This document shows positions 33,955 to 44,176 of a DNA stretch of 64,000 nt, piece after piece. This DNA is from Sepiola atlantica. Taxonomy: Eukaryota > Mollusca > Cephalopoda > Sepiida > Sepiolidae. The notes under the pieces were generated by a model that did no database searches, had not been told where the DNA came from, and saw nothing but the letters and a program-made list of their open reading frames with translations. The stretch lies in NCBI GenBank assembly GCA_963556195.1, contig OY744525.1:28010769-28074768 (forward strand). The letters are read 5' to 3'. How positions within the stretch are numbered: position 1 is the first letter of the stretch; each line of letters begins with the position of its first letter. The position numbers and the translations under genes were made by a program.

Positions 33955-34268
33955 GAACACCGGGGCGGAGATAAGTACCTATATAGAAGGCGCAGATAGA
34001 GGTGTTACTTTTTATAGAAATATGTCATACTATTGCCCTGGCCAACGTAGGAGAAATGGTGGGGAAGAAACAGCTTTCGCAAAATGCAAAATTAGAAAGT
34101 AGCGGTGAAATGGGGCGACCAGGGAAGAGAAAGGTAGAAAGATAAAGAGACGGCTATAGAGAAAGGGGGGGGGAGAAATAGAAGTTTGTATATAAAGATG
34201 TTACACACACGATTTGTCTTCAATTATGTGTTTTTATGACCCCGAGCAACGCCGGGTAGCCCCGCTAG
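33955..34268 (+). other. Helitron-like 3' terminal domain (copy 5)
   Basis: Conserved block ending GCCGGGTAGCCCCGCTAG. The following T fits the known Helitron preference for insertion between A and T. This is the only 3' end in the window facing non-array DNA. Confidence 0.72.
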
Positions 34269-35445
34269 TAAGAAAATAGAAAGAAGAACAATTGTATGTA
34301 GATACACGCGGACAGTTTAATATATTCACACATATACGTACACACATATTAATGCATATATATAGGTATAGATACATACAGCTACTTAGACCACATATAT
34401 GCAATAGAAAAACAAAATGTTTTGATCGTGGAGACAGTCAATTATTTCCGTATCTACGTATATGAAGAAAACTAATATATCAGCACATAGAAAATATAAA
34501 AACAAAAACAAAAACAAAAACAAAACACAAAGACATAAAAAACAAAATAATTTATAAATAATAGAAAGTTCACAGCTAATTATTACTCAGAAGAATATGA
34601 AACGAGATACACTTATCATTTGAGTAAAATGACTGTAAAAAATTAATCTATCCAAACGGCGACCATTTTGGGGTCGATCAGAACTAATCATCTGAGAATG
34701 TCCTTGGAAGATTATAATATTCAAATATTGGAATCTCGATAATTCGGCGCCACCTCCAATTTAAAATTCTTTAAATATGAGGCAGCCCTGAAGAAAATCA
34801 AATCCTGGGATTTTCGAGTTTGTGGCTAATATTGTTTCATACACATAAGAATCGGTTTTCATTAGAGCGTATAATCCATTCGCGTATATATGAGGATAAA
34901 ATGTCCGATATATCATAAAATGGAATGCCGTGAAAGACAAGATGTGTGAAAAAGACAAACAGAAATACAGGAAAAATCATCAAGAAACGAGAGATTTAAC
35001 CGGTTTCGTTCGGATCAACAAACGTCTTCAGAAAAAGTGAAGATTTTAAATTTATTCGATAACGGTAAAAGCATAAGAAAAAGAAGAACGAATAACAAGA
35101 TGTTATTGAAAAATGAAAGAATAATTAAATACGCGCGGAGAGGCGTTAAAATGGAAGGGTGGGGGGGGGGGGAGAAAGAAAAAAGAAGAGAAGAAGAAGT
35201 AAAAGAAGAGGAAAATATGGATGAAATGTAGCAAAAAAGTAAAGTTACTTTAAACAGGATCGTAGTAGCGTAATATATATTGGATTGGTTCAGTGTGGGG
35301 TTTTGCTAGATGTTTGCTTAAGGATCCGAGTCTGAGGTTTATGTTAGATGGACATGAGAAAAGTATTAAAGCGCTTTCGATGCACTTGCGACGTGGGAGA
35401 GTGTATTGGGTTTTGAGGAGGGTGTAGTTTGTAAAGTCAAAATTA
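34269..35445. other. AT-rich low-copy flank of the array
   Basis: No gene recognised. Minus-strand CTGAAGACGTTTGTTGATCC near 35015-35035 resembles the CTGAAG...CGAA segments common at ends of SINE and Penelope-like copies, but no coding part accompanies it. The 64-codon frame at 35037-35231 is Lys/Glu low complexity. Confidence 0.4.
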
Positions 35446-35448
35446 TAT

Positions 35449-35516
<68 letters not shown>
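35446..35516. repeat. (TA)n microsatellite
   Basis: About 33 uninterrupted TA units. Confidence 0.97.
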
Positions 35517-35519
<3 letters not shown>

Positions 35520-35612
35520 CTTGTTACCAATAGCCAGGGGGTATGAATCCGAAGGAAGTTGAAACCGGGTTTATGAGAGTGCTCAATGAAAATTCAGAGC
35601 AAAATATATTTT

Positions 35613-35754
35613 TTGTTGATGATTTTATTCCATTACTTGCGAGAAAACATATTCTGTTTCGTTAACACTTGCAAATAGCGTGAACATCGTCAGGATACAA
35701 ATGGAATTTGATTCCATTTGTAGCCTGACGATGTTGACGCTGGAATAAAATCAT

Positions 35755-35760
<6 letters not shown>
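35613..35760. repeat. Foldback element with nested inverted repeats
   Basis: Outer arms of 20 bp (35613-35632 and 35741-35760, TGGAATAAAATCATCAACAA) and inner arms of 30 bp (35678-35707 and 35711-35740, two mismatches) around a 3-nt centre. On the right the arms are contiguous (50 bp). On the left a 45-bp segment separates them. (TA)n tracts lie on both sides. It is probably a non-autonomous foldback or solo-terminal remnant. Confidence 0.88.
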
Positions 35761-35820
<60 letters not shown>

Positions 35821-35826
35821 TATATG
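35759..35826. repeat. (TA)n microsatellite
   Basis: About 28 TA units immediately after the foldback arm. Confidence 0.95.
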
Positions 35827-36235
35827 ATAAAAGGGTAGAATCCTCCTTAAAACTTATATATCCTACTTTTATGAAATTTAAATCATATCTATCAAACTGT
35901 TCATGTAAGATTATACAAGTGGTCTCGAATATGTAAGTGCCACCATCAGTGAGTTATGGGTCCGAACCCCCTTAAAACTTCCAATAAGAGTGGATATACC
36001 TATCTTGATAAAATTTAAATTTCATGTATAAAATAGCCAGGGAAAACAATGTAAGTGGTCCCATATCTCTACACGCCTCTCTATGTACCAAATCTCTACA
36101 AGCCCTCTATAAGGAAGTTATCGGGTCAGAACCTCCTTCAAAACTCAAATACGTATATCCGATTATAATGAAATTTAAAATTTAAACCCAACGCGCAAGA
36201 CTCTAATTCAGAGAATATTCCAAAATTTCAGTATT
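35827..36235. repeat. Degenerate ~150-bp repeats
   Basis: About three diverged units sharing GGGTC(C/A)GAAC(C)CCTT(C)AAAACT and GATAAAATTTAAAT-like segments (35829, 35967, 36124). No coding signal. Confidence 0.5.
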
Positions 36236-36407
36236 TACTCGACTATATTTGCAGGGGAAATGGAAAGGCAGTAGAAAAAGAAAGTAATACGGTCTTATGA
36301 CGTGGCCGTCGTAAAATAATAACCCTAAGTCGAGTTTTTTTTGGTGACGTCATTGATACTGGTTAGGAAGAACCACGACCTTCGTTATGAAGGTCACGAC
36401 ATTCGTT

Positions 36408-36566
36408 ACGAAGGTCACGGTAAACACCAACATTACTGTTTGTCAGGGTAATTGTAAAAATGGCCCAAAAGTAAATGTTTTTTCTTTTGCAAAAGATAAA
36501 GAATTATTTCGGACTTGGAAACGTTTTATTAAACGAGATAACTTCAGTCCTACGAAATATAGCAAG
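36408..36566 (+). CDS. THAP-type zinc-finger exon (partial gene)
   Basis: The open frame from 36387 reads VCQGNCKNGPKVNVFSFAKD, then KELFRTWKRFIKRDNF and SPTKYSK. This fits a C2CH THAP DNA-binding domain: an early Cys pair, a conserved Trp, and a TKYSK segment just before the expected Cys-x2-His. The frame reaches AGCAAG|GTATGT at 36566/36567, a strong splice donor, exactly where the VC-x2-H part should follow on the next exon. THAP domains occur in host transcription factors and in P-element-type transposases; I cannot tell which. The start is uncertain: 36387 has an ATG, but it lies in a GAAGGTCACGNNATTCGTTA duplication. I did not find the next exon. AT-rich sequence and (TA)n follow. Confidence 0.6.
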
Positions 36567-37014
36567 GTATGTCAAATGACGTATTTAAAACTTAATTAAC
36601 TAGTATATATATATGCTCTCTCTGGTAGCATATTTTTGCTAGGCTGGAAATATTATATATAAATATGACAGAACTACATACAATATGTAGTTAATGTAAT
36701 ATTCTTAATTTATAAAAAATATCTGATATTTTGAAGTGAGACAAATTACGCAATGTATTTATTACGTTTAAAGAAAACATGTGATCGACGGACAGACAAA
36801 ATCATCTATTTATATAATATTTTTTCAAAGAAGTTTTTTTATAAATAAAATAAAAGTAAATTACTTTATTTATGGATGTCAAGCGCGAACGGAGACCCCA
36901 CAATATTTTTATAAATAGAATAAAGTAAAACCTATTTCCTTTTTATAAATGTGAAAATAAATGCAGACACCAAATTTCTTTTATAAATAAAATTAAGTGG
37001 TATGGTTTGGTAGT
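36567..37014. other. AT-rich sequence downstream of the THAP exon
   Basis: Presumed intron or intergenic DNA. A TTTTTATAAATA(A/G)AATAAA-type segment recurs three times (36838, 36908, 36978). No further exon was recognised. Confidence 0.4.
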
Positions 37015-37225
37015 TTTGTTTTACGGCATATCAACCCTTTTTGGGTTATTTAATGCCGAATCTGGTCATTATAGTAAAAGTTTTTATGCTTCAAGTTCTT
37101 TATATCTTCAAATGTTTAATCATCGTTTTTGGTTTGGTAGTTTTGTTTTACGGCATATCAACCCTTTTTGGGTTATTTAATGCCGAATCTGGTCATTATA
37201 GTAAAAGATTTATGCTTCAAGTTCT
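37015..37225. repeat. GGCATATCAACCCTTTT dispersed repeat, two units
   Basis: Two ~125-bp units (TTTTACGGCATATCAACCC, TTTTTGGGTTATTTAATGCC, GAATCTGGTCATTATAGTAA) of the family seen at 16640, 17757 and 21548. Being outside the Helitron-like array, it shows the family is genome-wide and not specific to copy 3. Confidence 0.8.
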
Positions 37226-37794
37226 AAAAATAAAATAAAAAAAGGGAAGGGAGAAAGGGAGAGGGGCTGTTGTTTTTGTTTTTGGTTTTGTAGAACATAA
37301 TTAAGTTTTACAAAAAAAAAAAAAAAGAAGAAAAACAAAAAACGTCAATGTAGGTGAATTTCGTCTCAGGGAGCCACAGGGCAGCCTGATCTGGTATCAC
37401 CAGTAAAATTAAGTGAAACGTTTTATAGATTTCAAGCGCGAAAGAAAATACTAGGAAATTACGACATGGCCGCCAGCGATTAAAGCGTTGCATTAAAGAT
37501 TAATTTTCAAGTCTTTAAAAAATGAATTAGAATTTTATTTCGGGATACAAAATAGAATTTAAGACTAATTAATAAATTTCATCCAAAATGTGTGCGAAAA
37601 TCAAACGAAAAAAGCGAGATATTCAAATAATCCCTATAGTACAATCGAACTCGAGAATCTTTATGTCTTCTTCTTCTTTCGTGTGAATCAGATGATTCTG
37701 GTGTTTGCATTAGTTTCCCCGATGTTTTTCTAGTTAGAAAATCTTTCTGGAAAGACATCGGGTACTTACGGGAAGGACCACGAGAAGGTTGCCA
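37226..37794. other. No recognisable feature
   Basis: Contains an A-rich tract (37311-37340). Short frames without domain signals. Confidence 0.4.
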
Positions 37795-37799
37795 ACATC

Positions 37800-37905
37800 C
37801 CTAAGTGAAAGTAATACTGTGGAACCGACTGGATTCGAACTTGGAACACCCAGGTCTTCAGTCCGTGTCGTTATCCACTTAACCACCGTCACCTTCCATC
37901 TTTAT
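37800..37905 (-). repeat. tRNA-derived SINE-like segment
   Basis: On the minus strand GACGGTGGTTAAGTGGATAA holds an A-box-like TGGTTAAGTGG, and AAGTTCGAATCC is B-box-like, spaced as in a tRNA. The acceptor ends do not pair, so I call it a tRNA-derived repeat, not a functional tRNA. Confidence 0.5.
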
Positions 37906-38089
37906 GTCGACCACGGGAATCTACACTGTATTTTTAGTAAACAATATATTTGGAATATAATTGTATTTCATGGCTTCCGTTCAGTCTTGAGAGACAATGG
38001 ATACTCCCTGTAATTGTGAAGCAAGAATCGACACTGCTTGATTCCAGTAACAAGGAGAAATCAAGGACAACTGGAAACAATGCCGAGAT

Positions 38090-38191
38090 TAGCACCTGGT
38101 ATTCCCAAATGGTCACCCATTTTAGTACTGACAAGGTTCAACGTCACTTAACTAACGGGAATCGGTGTGTCAACGTGACTCTGTCGTATAC
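38090..38191 (-). repeat. 5S rRNA-derived repeat (SINE3-like or 5S pseudogene), copy 1
   Basis: The plus strand begins TAGCACCTGGTATTCCCAAA and continues with GGTCACCCATTTTAGTACTG and, at the far end, GTCGTATAC. This is the reverse complement of a 5S rRNA: the GGGAATACC-GGTGCT 3' end, the AGTACT/ATGGG control-region segment and the GTATACGAC-like 5' end are all in order. It is ~102 nt against ~120 for 5S, with many substitutions. A second copy is at 56474-56566. Confidence 0.65.
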
Positions 38192-38275
38192 ATAAATGCA
38201 TACATTTGTGAAGTATGACATAATATCGGTTATAGACAGACACCAAATCCTGATTAAAATAATACAACTCGTGAA

Positions 38276-38371
<96 letters not shown>

Positions 38372-38372
38372 G
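38276..38372. repeat. (TA)n microsatellite
   Basis: About 45 TA units with TATATATG variants at the end. IYIYIY frames on both strands are artefacts. Confidence 0.97.
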
Positions 38373-38409
38373 TATTGTTTTCCGGAAAACAATTTATCGT
38401 TTCATTGAG

Positions 38410-40200
38410 TGTTAATAATAAAATTATCTATAAAAAGTTTTTGAAGACCCTGGCTGTCTCTTGATTAACGATTTTGTTTTGTCTAAGCTCTCTATTGGGA
38501 TTATAGATATTTTGTATGGGTTTCTCAACCGAAGAAAATTCGGCTTCATCTTGTTTGTTTAGAGACTTTGCAAAGAATCAGTCATTGTATGAAATCCTAT
38601 TTCCGAACGTACGACTATTCGCTCTTTCCGTCTGATCTGATATGTCTGTACTTATCTATACTAACAACTATACTCTCTCCCCGATCGCATATCTTTGCTA
38701 GTTCGCATTCAGCTAGAGCGTACATATTGTTGCACACTCAACCTCGTGTAATCTACGTAACAACACAGTTACCGTACTCATTACGGTTATAATGTTGATT
38801 CATACATTGTTGACTGGTCGTGTATTTTGCACGTACTTTCTTTTTGTGATCCTCTCAGACCCAGGAAATGCCTGCCATATAATTAAAGTCTCTTATTTAT
38901 ACCTTTTAAAAGACAAACTCGACAAAAATCTGATGGAAGCGAGAAAGTCATTTATTTGTCGTGATTCGTTCCAAAATCACTTACCAGTGTGTGTGAGGGG
39001 TTAGACAGAACGAGCAGATTGACATCACTAATTAGTTATATTCTGTCAGCTTATGTCATTATACATCCGAGGACTTGCGTGCTTCCGAACGGACTCCCTC
39101 TCTTTCTCTCTTTGGGCCATGTGACATTATATAAATGTTTAATACATTCCCACGGCCTAAGTAATTTTCAACAAGTACATCGATTTGACCTCTGCTGACC
39201 CCTCGGCTGTGCTATTTCCTTTTATTCTCAACTATCTAAACCATATATTAGATGATCTACACCTGCAATATTCAATATATGTATATTGTAGCGATATTTG
39301 ACGTGGGTGTGTTATAATTATGTAAAAATGTAAATTTCTACTTCGAGAGTAAGATTAAGTAGAACGCAGAAATTCTCAATAAAAATCTAGAGTAGAAATG
39401 AAGTTAAAGTCTCGGAGGAAATGACGTCACAGAAAGTCGAGGTGGTAGAAAAGCTAGCCAAATCTTTCTCTTGGCTCTTGTCCGTCGAAGAGGACAGACG
39501 TGTTTCAGAGATGCTTTCCACCTCTCAAAAGGTTGAGGGAATCCCCCATTCTAAAATAAAGAGCAATGTATATTCATTTTTATATTTTTATATAAATAAA
39601 TATAAATCCGTACGTCACAAAATAATTAACAGGTAAAAAACGTACCCTTTTTCTAGCTACCAAACAAAACCATTTCAAGTATTGAGGGGAAGCGAGAAAA
39701 CAAATAGCAGGCAGATAACACTCGCCATCTAAAGTAGATTTGGAAAGAAATCATCAACTCTAAATAAAATGTCAACGGTAGGTGTTTTGCTTTAGCTCAT
39801 CAGAAATTATAAACATTATTTATATATGAAAAATCAAGTTAAGATATAATTCTATGATTTTATATGAATATCAGTGCGAATACTGGCGAAGCATAACTTT
39901 TTCTCTCATTTTTAACGTTAAGTGTACACTAGTATGTAATATTGTGTAAGTTAAAAGCAGAAACCTGGATGCAACAAAGAGAAAGAGAGAGGCAGATCAA
40001 CTGTACACACTGTCACGGTCATCACTACTACTAGTACTGTTGAGAGGTATGCTCTACGACACAGCTGTTTACAAGACCGACATTGATCGAACTTAATATA
40101 CTAACTTTAAGCTGAGTAAATAATAATTTAAACTTGTCTTATCTGCACAGTAGAAAACAAAATGCTTAAATTCGATAGTTTATTATTTAGATTATTAGAA
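38410..40200. other. No gene recognised; possible decayed retroelement sequence
   Basis: Short frames only (under 83 codons), none with a domain. Notable bits: a polyadenylation-like AATAAA near 39380 after TGTAGCGATATTTGACGTGG (39288), and CRE-like ATGACGTCAC at 39421. No paired LTR was found. Confidence 0.35.
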
Positions 40201-40219
40201 CTACTGTTCTCATCTTGGA

Positions 40220-40493
40220 TGTTATTCTCACAACATTTCGGCCGACGTAACCTCCGACTTTCTTCAGATGTGCTTTGTCGAAGTTGAAGATTTTTATGTC
40301 GAACTCGGGAATCTATAGTTAATTTCGAACATGTGGATTCATGGCAAATCTGATAAAGTTGTTAGGCAATAATCAGTTCTAAGAGACAGTCTGCTTGATA
40401 TTGAGGGTTCAATCCCCACTGCAGTTGATAAGAATAAAATGAAAATGAGGAAGGGCGGAAGTTACATCGGCCGAAACGTTGTGAGAATAACAT
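40220..40493. repeat. Inverted-repeat element enclosing a tRNA-derived SINE fragment
   Basis: Arms 40220-40252 (ATGTTATTCTCACAACATTT...) and 40461-40493 match in 31 of 33 positions as reverse complements. The loop contains GGGTTCAATCCCCACTGC (40404-40421), a good B box on the plus strand. The arm CGGCCGAAACGTTGTGAGAA resembles ends of dispersed Penelope/SINE-type repeats. It may be a foldback formed by two opposed insertions. Confidence 0.75.
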
Positions 40494-40499
40494 CTAGTA

Positions 40500-41040
40500 T
40501 AAGATCAGTAATAAGAATGATCCAAATAATACAAAGTATCAATCCTCATCTAAAAAAGTTCCGAAACAGAATATCTTCGATATTGGTGTCAATGATTTTT
40601 GTTTAATACATTTATTGATGCATATTAAATATTGGTCGACAAGGATTATCGATAAACAATAAACTGAAAAGTTTGTCTTCACTCGAGGCACTCTACAATT
40701 TTTATAACTTTTTAAATATCTTCGGACTACTATCGATTAATCACAAAATTGTCAGATCATGCATTAACAAAAGAAAAATCCGATTTATAACGTAAAATGA
40801 TAACCATGGAATGTTTAGTTATTAAACGATTCTGTAATAATATTTAGATGAGGGTGTTTAAAGATAAGGTTAGTATGGTAAATTTCCCCGTAAGGTTAAA
40901 CATTATGTAGAGTGGAATTTTCTAAGTAGAACTCGTAAAGGGCTACATGTTCTCGGCAGTGACGTCAAAGAGACAGGAAGCCGCTAAACTGACGTGGCGA
41001 ATGAGTTAAGGGGATGTTTGACTTTTGACTCAACCTACAC
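40500..41040. other. No recognisable feature
   Basis: AT-rich, without an ORF or repeat that I can identify. Confidence 0.35.
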
Positions 41041-41045
41041 AAAGC

Positions 41046-41048
41046 GAT

Positions 41049-41086
<38 letters not shown>

Positions 41087-41100
41087 TGAGAGAGAGAGAG
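41046..41100. repeat. (GA)n microsatellite
   Basis: Interrupted GA tract with one AAAG and one GTGA variant. Confidence 0.95.
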
Positions 41101-41498
41101 TTTAGATAGTTGCTGCCCACCTTGGAGGAATGGGTTGGGTGCTTTATGCGTATACATGAATGTTGTAAAGAAAGAATAAAATACCGAAGAAGTTTTTCAA
41201 ATCCAATTGCATTTGTTATGTTTTATAAATAACGTTTTCGAGAGATGTTAGTGAAGAAAATAAGAAAACGTCTGCAACGACAAAGAGAAGAGAAGATGGA
41301 AACTTCTGCCTCCACCTCACAATTGCGAATACAGAAATTAGACCGGGTGATTCTGCCGGCGAAGTGGATGCAACCGTGTGGATCCATGAACACCCCCAGC
41401 TACGTTACAATTATTCATCACACCTCAAATGTTTATTTCATTTTTTACCTCTGTGTAAAAATACGACTACTTTTAGGATAGGTAGAAAATAATACATT

Positions 41499-41675
41499 GT
41501 AGGTCGCAGGGAGGCTATCCTGTGATAATGTGTTCCACTAACAGAAACCCCTAGAAAAATAATATTTTCATGAAAATTCCGCCTGACATCAGGAGCACGG
41601 TGGAAGAAATTAAAGTTTTTTCCGTCGTAGTAAGAACACGAGTTCATGTTGCACATCTCCTAGTTACGTGGGAAG
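41499..41675. repeat. Diverged direct repeat, first copy
   Basis: Shares with 41979-42155: GTAATGTGTT(C/A)CACT-like start, AGAAACCC(C/T)TAGAAAAATA, TCCGCCTGAC, GCACGGTGGAA and ACGAGTTCATGT, in the same order at about 80% identity by eye. This is a paired insertion or old tandem duplication 480 bp apart. Confidence 0.75.
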
Positions 41676-41978
41676 AGGAAATAATTAGTGATTTAACGTG
41701 TTTACTACCTTATTAGTAGAATATGTATTTGGGAGACGCAGATCGGTCGGAATAAATGTAATATTATTTCTAAGGAAATTAAATCTAAACATGTATTCGT
41801 AAAACACGCATTAGGAAGTGCTGTAGGTGGTTAGCGAAAATGTTTAGCACAGTAAGCTTTTGGTATGAAGTCTATCATTCCGAAAGTTACAGAGGAAAAC
41901 GACTTTACTTTATATATATATAATGAGGACGCTTGATGACAAATATTTGTTGATATTGTATTTTAAGATGACAATGTT

Positions 41979-42155
41979 GTAGCTTGCAGGCAGGCAATCC
42001 CACCGTAATGTGTTACACTGGCAGAAACCCTTAGAAAAATACTATGTTCATGAAAAGTCCGCCTGACCCTAAGCGCACGGTGGAACAAATAAAAGATTTT
42101 TCTGTTGTGGTAAAAAGACGAGTTCATGTCGCGAATCTCTTACAACCAGGGACCA
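41979..42155. repeat. Diverged direct repeat, second copy
   Basis: Partner of 41499-41675. It runs on into ACCAGGGACCAGAGATTCGA, which has a B-box-like GATTCGAGCTC and may be part of a SINE. Confidence 0.7.
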
Positions 42156-42322
42156 GAGATTCGAGCTCTGATGCTGTAAGGTTTGTAAATGCCTTTTCTG
42201 AGTATTAGCTGGATACGCACGGAGACGGACATACGACTTCCTTTCATATAATAGATTAACACGGAACGAAAGGAAGAAATTAGTAAAAATAATAATAGAT
42301 GAAATAATAACGAAAGCTATAA

Positions 42323-42323
42323 A

Positions 42324-42379
<56 letters not shown>

Positions 42380-42396
42380 ATAATAATAATAATGAT
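42323..42396. repeat. (CTA)n/(AAT)n microsatellite
   Basis: About 18 CTA units followed by AAT units, next to the start of the LINE copy. Confidence 0.95.
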
Positions 42397-43379
42397 AATA
42401 GAAAGGAATATGGAGCATTTGAAAGGAATATGCAGCATGAAGAAAGTTAGTATAATACCAATAATCGTAGGAGCACTAGGAACAATCCCAAAAAACCTGG
42501 AGAAAAGACTGAGAGAAATTGGAATCAAAGGGACCATTTAAACCATACAAAGGACAGCAATGTTCAAAACAGCTGCAATCTTAAGGAAAATCTTTGAATG
42601 CGGAAACCAACACGCATAAGCTACAAAGGGTAACCAGCCACAAGGAATTTATAACAGGGAGAAAACAAAACCACACGAAGAATACCACAACACGAACCAA
42701 GGAACAGAAACTGCAAGAAACATCACTTTATACCTCACCCCTCCAATAAACTACACCGGACTCAGCTATCACTACACAAAAATGAAGCAAAAAAAAACAG
42801 AAATTACAAGAAACACTATAAGCTCCTCCCTCTCTCCCCACCCGACTCCCACCCCAAAAAAAACAAATTTAATTTATTTTTTATATATTTATTTTTTTAA
42901 AATAAGGAAAGAGGAAAAATTTCTTTTTAAATTAAAAGAAAATAAAGGAAAAATTTTAAAAATTTTAGAAACTTAAAAATTCTTTTTATTTAAAATTTTT
43001 TTTTTTTTTAAATTAATTAAAAAAATTATGATTTTTTATTTTTTAAATTTTTTTTTTAAATGATGCCGGCGTAGGCTGACACCAGACAAAATATTTGTAG
43101 AGGGTCGAGGAGGATGAGAAGACCGATGAGGAACAGCACAAATCACACCTCCACTGGAAAAGTGTAGATAATACTGTGTCCTTGGGGAGGCTTATTGCCA
43201 CTCCAATCCCAGAGAAGACCAATTGTCCTTACCAGCGAGAAATCAATGGTAAGAGGCTGTTGCGATACCGCATCGTTATCGAAAAGAGGTGAAGAATACT
43301 GGACATCTTGGGAGGCTTGTTGTCAATCAGACACCAGGAAATACTACTGGTTGTTGTGTGAGAACTCATAGTGAGTACA

Positions 43380-43438
<59 letters not shown>
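42397..43438 (+). pseudogene. LINE 3' end with (AAT)n tail, copy A
   Basis: The plus frame at 42455-42600 reads VSIIPIIVGALGTIPKNLEK and then RLREIGIKGT. This is the C-terminal end of a LINE ORF, the same family as 44176-46664. It is interrupted by an A/T-only stretch (about 42870-43060). The 3' UTR follows (GCTGACACCAGACAAAATAT, GGAGGCTTGTTGTCAATCAG, GTGTGAGAACTCATAGTGAG) and an (AAT)n tail at 43379-43437. It is 5'-truncated, as usual for target-primed reverse transcription. Confidence 0.65.
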
Positions 43439-43912
43439 AGATGGAAGTTACAATAGGAATAAACCAAAACCACAGGACACCACCACACGAACCAAGGAAC
43501 AGAGAAAGTGATGGCACCAGCCTCAGCTGATACCACAAAAATAGCCGTGAAGGGTCAAGGAGGATTGGAAGACCGAGAATGGAGAGCACTAACCAGACAT
43601 CCACTTGAAGAGTGCGGATAGTGCTGGGACCTTGAGGAGGCTTATTGCCACCCAGATCCCAAGCGGAGACCAATGGTCGTTACCAACGAGAAATAAATGG
43701 TAAGCGGCTGCTGCGATACCGCAAACTCATTTACAATGGTTATCAAAAAGAGATGGAGAGTACTGGAAATCTAAGGGGGCTTGTGTCACTCAGACTCTCC
43801 GGAACACCACCGGTTATTATCAATGAACAATCATTGACGATAACTTGTGTGAGAACTCCTAGTGAGTGCAAATAATAATGATAATAATAATAATAAGAAG
43901 AATAATATTCTT

Positions 43913-43943
<31 letters not shown>

Positions 43944-43986
43944 TTATTATTATTATTATTATTATCATTACTACTACTACTATCAC

Positions 43987-44038
<52 letters not shown>
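43439..44038 (+). pseudogene. LINE 3' UTR with compound (AAT)/(TTC)/(ATT) tail, copy B
   Basis: Repeats the 3' UTR (CAGCTGATACCACAAAAATA, GCTTATTGCCACCCAGATCC, GTGTGAGAACTCCTAGTGAG) and ends in trinucleotide tracts at 43871-44040 that change from AAT to TTC to ATT and back to AAT. The open frames over the tracts are homopolymeric artefacts. Confidence 0.7.
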
Positions 44039-44042
<4 letters not shown>

Positions 44043-44144
44043 GGTCTGGGAGGTCTTGTTTTCACTCAGACTCCAGGGAACACCATCGGTTATTACCAAT
44101 GAGCAATCACTGACGATGATTTGTGTGAGAACTCCCAGTGAATG

Positions 44145-44175
<31 letters not shown>
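44039..44175 (+). pseudogene. LINE 3' UTR fragment with (AAT)n tail, copy C
   Basis: Only the last ~100 bp (GGTCTGGGAGGTCTTGTTTT to GTGTGAGAACTCCCAGTGAA) and an (AAT)n tail are present. It abuts copy B's tail. Confidence 0.7.

Positions 44176-44176
<1 letters not shown>

Larger units (their letters stand above)
27989..34268 (+). mobile_element. Helitron-like element copy 5 (complete, 6.3 kb, array end)
   Basis: Begins TCTTCTCTTATATAAAGGGC after a 3-nt spacer and ends CTAG at 34265-34268, followed by T and then DNA unlike the array. Contents: leader, a segment with CCCATAATCCCTTGCCGGAT twice (28290-28490), GTGTGAGCGC module (28487-28855), 33-bp minisatellite, ~320-bp module, G-rich module, short 35-bp block, the copy 1-type ~120-bp module, long 35-bp array, 3' domain. 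It has the fullest module set of the array. No transposase-like frame. Confidence 0.68.

Noticed and set aside
1..34268. Interpretation of the 1-34268 array as one ordinary satellite higher-order repeat
   Set aside because: The repeating units differ greatly in length (3.4, 18.0, 3.5 and 6.3 kb) and content while keeping precise TC and CTAG ends, which fits mobile-element copies better than a satellite monomer.
36600..37014. Second THAP exon downstream of 36566
   Set aside because: I looked for an acceptor followed by a C-x2-H-F reading and saw none I could support before the dispersed repeat at 37015.
39288..39400. Possible LTR (TGTAGCG start, AATAAA near 39380)
   Set aside because: No second LTR, primer-binding site or polyprotein was found nearby.
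42280..44113. Poly-I/S/N/F frames over (AAT)n, (CTA)n and (TTC)n tracts
   Set aside because: Trinucleotide microsatellite translations.
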